This document shows, piece after piece, positions 1 to 7,253 of a DNA stretch of 64,000 bases. Origin of the DNA: JBQTGK01 sp052400665. Lineage in GTDB: Bacteria; Bacteroidota; Bacteroidia; Bacteroidales; Marinifilaceae. The translations under genes were made by a program, and so were the position numbers. The DNA lies in the NCBI GenBank assembly GCA_052400665.1, contig JBQTGK010000003.1. One strand, written 5' to 3'. The number at the start of each line of letters is the position of its first letter. Positions within the stretch are counted from its first letter, which is position 1. The notes below the pieces were generated by a model. The model saw only the letters and a list, made by a program, of their open reading frames with translations, was not told the origin of the DNA and ran no database searches.

Positions 1-333
1 GAAAATAAAAGAAATAAAAGTTTGTTTGTTGGAATCGGACTTATAGTAGTAGGCTTGATTGTTTTACTAGAGCGTCTTAATTTTAATTCCGATTTTATTG
101 CAATTTGGTTGTACCGATGGGAGTCTGCATTAATTTTAGTGGGTTTGTTAATGATTATAGTCCGACGAAATATTTTTGGAGGTTTAGCTGCAGTGGCATT
201 TGGAGCTTATTTTTTAATGGATGAATTGTATTTTTTACCTGACAATTGGGAAATGTGGTTTCTTCCGGGAGTTCTAATTTTAGGAGGAATAGCTTATATT
301 TTTCAGCCTCAATCGAAAAAGCTTGATAAATAA
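1..333 (+). CDS. LiaI/LiaF-type transmembrane protein (5' partial)
   Basis: The reading frame is open from the first base of the window (it begins ENKRNKSLFVGIG), so the start codon lies upstream; a TTG at 22 would be an artificial start. The visible 110 residues hold about four short hydrophobic segments separated by a basic turn (RRN), the layout of the LiaF transmembrane / DUF5668 region. It lies 30 bp upstream of a complete LiaF-like gene and then a LytS/LytTR pair. By family knowledge LiaF-like proteins report cell-envelope stress to two-component systems; the role here is inferred from context. Confidence 0.75.
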   Translation, partial: ENKRNKSLFVGIGLIVVGLIVLLERLNFNSDFIAIWLYRWESALILVGLLMIIVRRNIFGGLAAVAFGAYFLMDELYFLPDNWEMWFLPGVLILGGIAYIFQPQSKKLDK

Positions 334-363
334 ATTGTAAATAACATTATAAAATATATTGAT

Positions 364-1089
364 ATGAGACATCATCACGAATCTGAAAATAAAAACAAGG
401 AAAGTAATCGAATTGTATTTGGTATTTTTCTTATCGTATTTGGATGTTTATTGGTTTTAAAAAATATGGATTTTATTCCATATTATATGGAAGCTGTACT
501 ATTCTCCTGGCCAGCATTATTGTTTGGTTTAGGCGCATTGTTCTATGTTGGTAAAAAAGATAAAACAACCGGATTTGTTCTTATGGCAGTTGGAGGCATA
601 TTTTTGCTGCCCTTACTATTTAATTGGGGATTTCATTGGAGAGGGCTATTTTGGCCGGTTATACTTATTGTTGTAGGTGTATTTATTATCCGAAGACGAA
701 ATGAGAACATGCCAAATCATCAAAAAGGAACAGATAATAAATTGGATTATATAGATGAGTTGAATGTTTTTGGTGGAGGTGAGAAAATGATTAATACCAA
801 AGATTTTAAAGGTGGTAAAATTACTTGCTTGTTTGGAGGAACAGAATTAAATTTAACTCATGCCGATCTGGCCGAAGGAACAAATGTGATTGATATTTTT
901 GCTATGTTTGGTGGTTGTGTGCTAATTATTCCTTCGGATTGGGATGTGAGAGTAGAAGTATCAGCTGTGCTGGGAGGTGTTGCGGATAAACGTATTCCTA
1001 CAACAAATTATATTGTTGAGCCCAAAAAAGAGCTTGTTATAAAAGGATTTGTAGCCTTAGGAGGATGTGAAATTAAATCGTATAAATAA
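364..1089 (+). CDS. LiaF-like envelope stress protein
   Basis: A 241-residue protein. Residues about 18-110 contain paired hydrophobic segments (LiaI/LiaF-like membrane region). Residues about 135-240 form the LiaF C-terminal beta-rich domain with recurring FGG/LGG turns (VFGGGEKMI, CLFGGTELNL, MFGGCVLIIP, VLGGV). The N-terminus MRHHHES is a natural His-rich start. In Firmicutes LiaF inhibits the LiaS kinase; in Bacteroidota similar proteins commonly sit beside LytS/LytTR systems, as here, where the kinase gene starts 5 bp after the stop. Role in sensing cell-wall or membrane stress is inferred. Confidence 0.85.
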   Translation: MRHHHESENKNKESNRIVFGIFLIVFGCLLVLKNMDFIPYYMEAVLFSWPALLFGLGALFYVGKKDKTTGFVLMAVGGIFLLPLLFNWGFHWRGLFWPVILIVVGVFIIRRRNENMPNHQKGTDNKLDYIDELNVFGGGEKMINTKDFKGGKITCLFGGTELNLTHADLAEGTNVIDIFAMFGGCVLIIPSDWDVRVEVSAVLGGVADKRIPTTNYIVEPKKELVIKGFVALGGCEIKSYK

Positions 1090-1094
1090 TAGAA

Positions 1095-2138
1095 ATGAAA
1101 CATCCTTTACTTCAGCATCGAAACGGATTTCTTATTTATATTTCCCTGTGGGGATTATTTGTGACAATTTTATTTTTTGTTGATTGGTACTTCGAAGGAA
1201 GTTCTGCTTCTATTGCATTAATAAATTCGCTGAGTTTTTCTTTGCCTTTATTAATTTTAGGTGCTTGTGTGTGGTATGTGGTTCGCTATACGAGCATCGA
1301 AGATTCAGGTATTTTAGGTTTTATTTTACACCATTTAGCAGCAGGGATTATTGTAGTCGGAATTTGGGTTTCCAGTGCCTATCAAATAAGAACTGGTTTA
1401 TTTGGGGCAGAGCAAGACTATTATATAGTTCCGCTTCACTGGCAAATTTTATTTACATTTTTTGTCTACGATTATTTGGTAATGGTTTATTACCTAATTA
1501 TTTATTATCAAAATTTTAAAGATAAACTATTGCGGGAATCGGAATTGAAAAATTTGGTTAAAGAGGCTGAATTAACGGCTTTAAAATCTCAAATTAATCC
1601 TCATTTTTTATTTAATAGTTTAAATTCAGTTAGTTCATTAACTTTATCAAGGCCAGAACAATCTAGAGAGATGCTTGTTAAGCTGTCTTCGTTTCTTCGG
1701 TATTCTTTAGATCAGGATTTAAAAGAGTTAAATAGTTTGGCTAACGAAATAAGAAATATTCGTTTGTATTTAGAGATTGAAAAGGTAAGGTTTGGTGACC
1801 GGTTAATGTTAGAATTTAATATGGATTCTTGTTGCGAGAATTTAAAAATTCCTAATTTAATATTACAGCCATTATACGAAAATGCTATAAAATATGGAGT
1901 TCACGAAAGTCTCGAACCTGTAACAATTAGCACAGTTTGTACTTCCGATAAGCATAATTTAAAAATTGAAATAAGTAATAATTTTGATCCTGATTCGGTG
2001 CCACAAGAAGGAAATGGAATAGGATTACGAAATATAAAAGAACGTTTAAGTTTAATTTATGGTCGTAACGATCTAATGAAAGTAAATCAGACCGAAAATA
2101 AGTTTATTGTTTATCTGGAATTTCCTCAAATAAAATAG
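1095..2138 (+). CDS. LytS/YehU-type sensor histidine kinase
   Basis: A 347-residue membrane kinase. Four hydrophobic segments (about residues 13-30, 45-62, 75-95 and 118-140) are followed by a short coiled linker and a His_kinase domain with the hallmark QINPHFLFNSLN, whose His is the predicted phosphorylation site. The ATPase domain has the N-box-like YENAIKYGVHE and the glycine-rich GNGIGLRNIKERL. It ends 2 bp before the LytTR regulator, so the two are surely co-transcribed and translationally linked. The signal is probably envelope stress, given the upstream LiaF-like genes; this is inference. Confidence 0.92.
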   Translation: MKHPLLQHRNGFLIYISLWGLFVTILFFVDWYFEGSSASIALINSLSFSLPLLILGACVWYVVRYTSIEDSGILGFILHHLAAGIIVVGIWVSSAYQIRTGLFGAEQDYYIVPLHWQILFTFFVYDYLVMVYYLIIYYQNFKDKLLRESELKNLVKEAELTALKSQINPHFLFNSLNSVSSLTLSRPEQSREMLVKLSSFLRYSLDQDLKELNSLANEIRNIRLYLEIEKVRFGDRLMLEFNMDSCCENLKIPNLILQPLYENAIKYGVHESLEPVTISTVCTSDKHNLKIEISNNFDPDSVPQEGNGIGLRNIKERLSLIYGRNDLMKVNQTENKFIVYLEFPQIK

Positions 2139-2140
2139 CA

Positions 2141-2890
2141 ATGGAAACAATTAAGGCAATTATAATCGATGACGAAGCATTAGCAAGAGAATTAGTACGT
2201 TCTTTTCTTAGTCAAGAATTGGAAATAGAAATACTCGGAGAATATTCCGATGGTTTTCAGGGCTTAAAAGCAATTAATGATTTGAATCCTGATCTTGTTT
2301 TTTTAGACGTGCAAATGCCAAAGTTAACCGGTTTTGAAATGCTTGAGCTTCTCGATAAGCCCTGTAATATCGTATTTACAACAGCTTATAACGAATATGC
2401 AATTAAGGCTTTTGAACACAATGCTATCGATTATTTATTGAAGCCATTCTCGGGCGATCGATTTAAAAACGCACTAAGCAAAGCCAAAGAGAGAATAAAA
2501 AGTGCAGATTCCAACAAGCAAATAGAAAAAATAAAGTCTCATAACGATTCTTCAAGTCAACTGATTAATAGAGTGGTTGTGAAATCGAGAAATAAAATAG
2601 ATGTTATTGCAGTTGATAAAATTAAGTATTTCGAAGCTCAGGATGATTATGTGATGATTTACACAAGTCAGGGGAAATATTTAAAGCAAAAAACAATGAA
2701 ATATTTCGAAACTCATCTTAATCCTAAAGATTTTTGTAGAATTCATCGATCTTATCTTTTGCGTATCGATCAAATATCACAATTGCAACCCTACGAAAAA
2801 GATAGTTGGGTAGTTGTTCTAAAAAGTGGTGAGAGTTTAAAGGTAAGCCGCAATGGGTTTAAACTTTTAAAAAAACAATTGGAATTATAA
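2141..2890 (+). CDS. LytTR-family response regulator
   Basis: A 249-residue regulator. The N-terminal receiver domain has the acidic pair IDDE near residues 9-12, the phospho-acceptor Asp56 in FLDVQMP, the conserved Thr in FTTAY and the Lys in LLKPF. The C-terminal LytTR DNA-binding domain (about 145-249) shows the typical YFEAQDDYVMIYT and FCRIHRSYLL motifs. It is last in the LiaF-kinase-regulator operon; a stem-loop follows 23 bp after the stop. The target genes cannot be told from the sequence. Confidence 0.94.
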   Translation: METIKAIIIDDEALARELVRSFLSQELEIEILGEYSDGFQGLKAINDLNPDLVFLDVQMPKLTGFEMLELLDKPCNIVFTTAYNEYAIKAFEHNAIDYLLKPFSGDRFKNALSKAKERIKSADSNKQIEKIKSHNDSSSQLINRVVVKSRNKIDVIAVDKIKYFEAQDDYVMIYTSQGKYLKQKTMKYFETHLNPKDFCRIHRSYLLRIDQISQLQPYEKDSWVVVLKSGESLKVSRNGFKLLKKQLEL

Positions 2891-2912
2891 TTAGGATGAA
2901 ATATGGGGATAA

Positions 2913-2946
2913 GAGCCATTAGTCTACATTAGATGAATGGCTTTTT
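2913..2946 (+). terminator. Intrinsic terminator after LytTR gene
   Basis: AGCCATT (2914-2920) pairs with AATGGCT (2936-2942) across a 15-nt loop and is followed by a T run. The short stem makes it modest. Confidence 0.55.
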
Positions 2947-3041
2947 GTGTGATGTGTTATTTGTAGTTCTTTAATCAAAATACAAAAATTATAAAGTGTG
3001 AAAAAATGAATGAAATACCTATTATGTAGGATATATTAGGT

Positions 3042-3049
3042 TATTTTTG
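3042..3049 (+). promoter_or_regulatory. -7 promoter box of TonB receptor gene
   Basis: TATTTTTG fits the Bacteroidota -7 consensus TAnnTTTG exactly. It predicts a transcript start near 3056 and a leader of about 100 nt before the ATG at 3160. It also argues against any translation start at 3049, which would lie inside the promoter. Confidence 0.55.
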
Positions 3050-3159
3050 TGATTAATGTTGTGATATTTTTTTATGTTCCACATTGCTATATCAACATAA
3101 TATCATATATTTGTCAGGCCCAACTACATTATAATCCTAATCCTAATCTGAAAATCGTA

Positions 3160-5562
3160 ATGAATTTTAAATTTAATTATGTCTTAGGTGCTTTTATCCT
3201 GATAATAGGCTGTTTTTTTACTTCAAGTACAGCTTTTGCTAATTATCAATCCGAAAAGCTTCAAACTTCGATAATTCAAGGTAAAATTATCGAAAGTCAA
3301 CACAAAAAGCCACTCGAATTTGCTACTATTTCTGTTTATTCAGTAAAAGACTCTTCTTTTATAAAAGGTGCAATAAGTAATAAAAAAGGAGTGTTTGTGA
3401 TCAATCAGCTTAAAGCTGGTGAGTATTTTCTGAAGGTCGAATACATCGGATTTAATTCTTTCGTAGGCGAGAATTTTACTCTAAACGGCGTAGAGAAAAG
3501 AGTATTACAGACCCCTATTGTATTAAGTGTTGATACAGAAGCTCTGTCGGAAGTTACTGTGCAGGGACAAAGAGAATTTGCTCGTGTAGAATTGAATAAA
3601 ACAGTTTATAATATTTCTAAATCGCCTTTGGCTGATGGAGGAACAGTTACCGAAGTGCTTACCACAATTCCTAAGCTAAGTGTAAATGCCAATGGCGATG
3701 TTCAGTTCAGAGGTAGTTCAAATGTGAAAATTTTAATCGATGGAAAAATAAGTGGACTGTTAGGAATGAATCCATCCGAGGTACTAAGTACTTTATCTGC
3801 ATCCGATGTTGATAGAGTTGAGTTAATAAGTACATCGTCGGCAAAATATGATGCCTCTGGCTCTTCAGGTATTGTTAATATTATTATGAAGAGAAATAGA
3901 ACAAAAGGGTTTAATGGAAGCACTTCTGCAACTATTGGTACAAAAGATAAGAAATCGGGGAGTTTTAGTGCAAACATGCGTACCGGAAAAGTAAATTTTT
4001 TTGGGGCTTACAATTACAAAGCAGATTGGGCCAACCGTGATTATCATGTAGAGAGACTAATTTATAAACAGAATACATTGATGACGGAAAATGCGGATGT
4101 TGATTTTGGTAATCGTTATCATGTTGGGAAACTGGGGATGGATTACCTAATTAATAATAATAATACTTTTACTATTTCGGCAACTTATCGTGATATTCTT
4201 CAGAATTGGAATGGAACTTATGATTATGTGAATCAGGATTTGCTGAGTAGTGCAATTCCCAATTTAAGCTATAGAACAAGCGCTGTTGATCTCGATTTGC
4301 AATCATGGGTTTACAATGCATCTTATATCCATAAATTTACTAAAAAAGGTCAAAGTCTATCGCTTGATTTTGCTCATACCGACAATAGAGCAGACAATAG
4401 TGGGGATTATTATTGGTTCGATGGAAGCCCTGAAAATAAGAGTAATTCCACATCTGATTTTTATAAAACAGCAAGGAAAGAGACACTTAGTCAAATCGAT
4501 TATGTACATCCTTTTGGCGATAATGGAAAGTTTGAAACAGGATATTTGTATAGATCCAATGAAATTGATTACGAAGACCAGTATGATTTATCGACGGCAT
4601 TTAATTATAAAGAAAATATTCATGGTTTATATGCTATGTACACAGGAATAGCAGGTAAATTTGAATATGAACTAGGAGTAAGAGCCGAGTACTCTGACAT
4701 AGAAACCAATAGTGATTTTCAGGATGATTATTTTGATTTGTTTCCAAGTGTACATCTATCTTATGCATTTTCTGATAAAAAACAATTTCAACTGGCTTAC
4801 GATAGAATGATTTATCGTCCCAATTCAGGCATGTTAAATCCTTTTCAGAATTTAAGAGATCCCGAAAATCAACGTTTGGGTTCCCAAAGTATTAATGCTT
4901 ATTACAATGATAATATTGAAATGTCGATGGCATTTGACAGGGATAAAATCAGTTATAAAACAACACTTTATTTTAATTATTATAATAAGCTAATTAATCA
5001 GTATAGAAGTATAAATGATGAGGGACAGGCAGTGGTTTCTTATGGTAATTTCGAATCTAAATTATTTTCGGCTCTGGAGTTTGAAACATCTACAAAATTA
5101 AACGATTGGTGGAGTTTAAATGCTTATGTGGCTGGTATATATGAAGAAATAGATCCGGGAGACAATTTTAATTTTGGGTTTTCTAATATGTGGGAACTTG
5201 AAGGGAAAATTACTTCAATGATGAACTTTAAAAAATTGTTTAAATTGCAGACAAGCTTCAGATATCAATCGGAAATATTAACAGCTCAGGGAAAATATCA
5301 GAATTTATATTATCTGGATTTAGGTATGAGTCGTAGAGTTTTAAAAGGAAAGGGAGTTATCTCGTTTACAGCAAATGATATTTTTAATACTTTCAGATTT
5401 AAGGTGCACTCTTCCGATTCCGAATTTTATAATAAAGAGATTCTATATCGGGAAACGCAGATTGCAAAACTTAGTTTCCGATATTATTTTGGGAAACGAT
5501 ATGGTATTTTAAGGGCCAAACCTAAAAAATCAGGAATGCGACATTCCGAAATGGATATATAA
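3160..5562 (+). CDS. TonB-dependent receptor / OMP beta-barrel family protein
   Basis: An 800-residue outer-membrane protein. I start it at the ATG at 3160, giving a clean signal peptide (hydrophobic to about residue 26, ending STAFA). Further upstream codons overlap the promoter. Next come a CarboxypepD_reg-like beta-sandwich (about 35-120; IIQGKIIESQ, FATISVYSVKDSS), a plug domain (RGSSNVKILIDGKISGL; SSAKYDASGSSGIVNIIMKR) and a long OMP_b-brl_3 barrel rich in aromatic residues. A second family member lies at 24931. These proteins are usually less substrate-defined than SusC; no SusD partner is present, so the ligand is unknown. Confidence 0.9.
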   Translation: MNFKFNYVLGAFILIIGCFFTSSTAFANYQSEKLQTSIIQGKIIESQHKKPLEFATISVYSVKDSSFIKGAISNKKGVFVINQLKAGEYFLKVEYIGFNSFVGENFTLNGVEKRVLQTPIVLSVDTEALSEVTVQGQREFARVELNKTVYNISKSPLADGGTVTEVLTTIPKLSVNANGDVQFRGSSNVKILIDGKISGLLGMNPSEVLSTLSASDVDRVELISTSSAKYDASGSSGIVNIIMKRNRTKGFNGSTSATIGTKDKKSGSFSANMRTGKVNFFGAYNYKADWANRDYHVERLIYKQNTLMTENADVDFGNRYHVGKLGMDYLINNNNTFTISATYRDILQNWNGTYDYVNQDLLSSAIPNLSYRTSAVDLDLQSWVYNASYIHKFTKKGQSLSLDFAHTDNRADNSGDYYWFDGSPENKSNSTSDFYKTARKETLSQIDYVHPFGDNGKFETGYLYRSNEIDYEDQYDLSTAFNYKENIHGLYAMYTGIAGKFEYELGVRAEYSDIETNSDFQDDYFDLFPSVHLSYAFSDKKQFQLAYDRMIYRPNSGMLNPFQNLRDPENQRLGSQSINAYYNDNIEMSMAFDRDKISYKTTLYFNYYNKLINQYRSINDEGQAVVSYGNFESKLFSALEFETSTKLNDWWSLNAYVAGIYEEIDPGDNFNFGFSNMWELEGKITSMMNFKKLFKLQTSFRYQSEILTAQGKYQNLYYLDLGMSRRVLKGKGVISFTANDIFNTFRFKVHSSDSEFYNKEILYRETQIAKLSFRYYFGKRYGILRAKPKKSGMRHSEMDI

Positions 5563-5582
5563 GCAATATTACTTGAAACATG

Positions 5583-5608
5583 AACCTCGCCAAATGGCGA
5601 GGTTTTTT
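5583..5608 (+). terminator. Intrinsic terminator after TonB receptor
   Basis: AACCTCGCC (5583-5591), loop AAAT, GGCGAGGTT (5596-5604), then a T tract. A strong, perfectly paired 9-bp stem 20 bp after the receptor stop. Confidence 0.9.
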
Positions 5609-5757
5609 ATTTTAGCTGCTAAGATTTTCTATTTACCAGTAATTTTGAAAAGTGTTTTTTACAGATATGTTTTGCGTTTTTACCTGCAAGTACTCATGTT
5701 TCATCTATTTTTAAGATATTTAAAAGAGGATTCATGTTTATTAGGCTGCATAATTAA

Positions 5758-5765
5758 TACCTTTG
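5758..5765 (+). promoter_or_regulatory. -7 promoter box of MATE gene
   Basis: TACCTTTG is an exact TAnnTTTG match ending only 9 bp before the MATE ATG (5775), so the transcript would have little or no leader. No clear -33 TTTG was seen at the expected distance. Confidence 0.55.
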
Positions 5766-5774
5766 CGCCACTTT

Positions 5775-7145
5775 ATGAATACAGACAAGAATACTAAAAA
5801 CGTATACGAATTAGAAAATTCCAAGGTTCGCAGCTTACTATGGAAATACTTTCTGCCCGCATTTACAGGTGTTGTAATTAACTCTTTGTATAATGTTGTC
5901 GATCGTATTTTTATTGGCCAGGGAATTAGTGCGAATGCACTTTCGGGCTTAAGTGCAGTATTTCCAATAATGCTAATTTTAATGGCATTTGGTATGCTTA
6001 TAGGAATGGGTGCCGGAGTTCGAATATCTATTAATTTAGGGAAGAAAGACTTTTCCCGCGCCGAATGGGTTTTAGGAAATTCATTTATATTAATGATTAT
6101 TGTATCGGTAATTATTACAGCCATTGGATTTGCGGTTAAAGATCCTCTTTTACATTTATTTGGTGTAGCAGAAGATACCATGATGTTTGCCAACGAATAT
6201 CTTAATATAATTTTATATGGTGCAATTTTTAACGTTGTTGGATTCTCGATGAATAATTTAATTCGTTCAGAGGGCAACGCTAAAATTGCCATGTATTCAA
6301 TGCTAATTAGTGCAGGAACAAATATCATTTTAGATCCTATTTTTATTTTTGCTTTAAATATGGGAGTAGCAGGCGCAGCTTGGGCAACCATTATATCTCA
6401 GTTTATACTATGTATTTGGGTAATTAAACATTTTCGAAGTTCAAGATCGGTTATAAAGTTAAGAGCTAGTAATTTTAAGCCTAACGGACAAATTGTGATC
6501 TATATTATTACCATTGGATTTGCTCCTTTTTCTATGCAGCTTGCAGGAAGTTTTGTGCAAGGTCTATACAATATACAACTGGTGAAATTTAGTAATGATA
6601 TAGCTATCGCTGCCATGGGAATTATAAATTCAGTAGCAATGTTAATTGTTATGACCATTATTGCTATAAATATGGCAGCACAGCCTATTTTTGGTTTTAA
6701 TTACGGAGCAAAGAACTTCTCGAGAGTAAAAGAGACTTTAAAAATTAGTATGTTTGCAGCTACAGTTATTGCTGTAATTGGCTGGATTCTTGTTCAATTG
6801 TTTCCGGAAGCTTTAGTTCTGGCTTTTAATAGTAACAATAAAGAATTGCTCGAGGTGGGAACCAAAGGTTTAAGAGTGTTTATGATTGCGCTTCCTATTG
6901 TGGGTTTTCAAATTATTGTGGGAAATTATTTTCAATCTATCGGGCGAGCAGGAATTTCTGCTTTGTTAACATTAATGCGACAGGTTATTTTATTAATTCC
7001 AATCTTATTCATTCTTCCAAATTATATGGGTTTGAATGGGGTTTGGTACGCAGGACCTATTTCTGATATTGGTTCGGCAATTGTAGCGGCTATTTTTATT
7101 ATCTGGGAATTTAAGAAATTGAACACAAAAATAGCTCTCTCTTAA
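5775..7145 (+). CDS. MATE family efflux transporter
   Basis: A 456-residue integral membrane protein with 12 predicted hydrophobic segments in two similar halves, as in the MATE (multidrug and toxin extrusion) family. Recognisable parts are the N-terminal LLWKYFLPAFTGVVINSLYNVVDRIFIGQG, of which only the V-x-RIFIG core is diagnostic, and the second-half AAQPIFGFNYGAKNFSRV motif. The ATG at 5775 is preferred over the in-frame TTG at 5763 because the TTG lies inside the -7 box. It exchanges Na+ or H+ for cationic compounds in known members. Monocistronic, with its own promoter. Confidence 0.93.
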   Translation: MNTDKNTKNVYELENSKVRSLLWKYFLPAFTGVVINSLYNVVDRIFIGQGISANALSGLSAVFPIMLILMAFGMLIGMGAGVRISINLGKKDFSRAEWVLGNSFILMIIVSVIITAIGFAVKDPLLHLFGVAEDTMMFANEYLNIILYGAIFNVVGFSMNNLIRSEGNAKIAMYSMLISAGTNIILDPIFIFALNMGVAGAAWATIISQFILCIWVIKHFRSSRSVIKLRASNFKPNGQIVIYIITIGFAPFSMQLAGSFVQGLYNIQLVKFSNDIAIAAMGIINSVAMLIVMTIIAINMAAQPIFGFNYGAKNFSRVKETLKISMFAATVIAVIGWILVQLFPEALVLAFNSNNKELLEVGTKGLRVFMIALPIVGFQIIVGNYFQSIGRAGISALLTLMRQVILLIPILFILPNYMGLNGVWYAGPISDIGSAIVAAIFIIWEFKKLNTKIALS

Positions 7146-7253
7146 AATTTCACCAACTGTTAATTTTATTCTAAATTAAGAATAGAGTACAAATTTATCG
7201 TAGTCAATCCCTTTAAATTTTGTAATTTATATCAATACAAATAAAGGGATGTG

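Noticed and set aside
3049..3159. N-terminal extension of the TonB receptor ORF
   Set aside because: It overlaps the -7 box and puts 37 residues before a normal signal peptide; the ATG at 3160 is better.
5573..5797. 74-codon ORF downstream of the TonB receptor
   Set aside because: It runs through a strong terminator hairpin and the MATE promoter and start; no protein-family features.
5741..6391. 216-codon antisense ORF in the MATE gene
   Set aside because: Codon mirror of a hydrophobic gene; no start context or domain.
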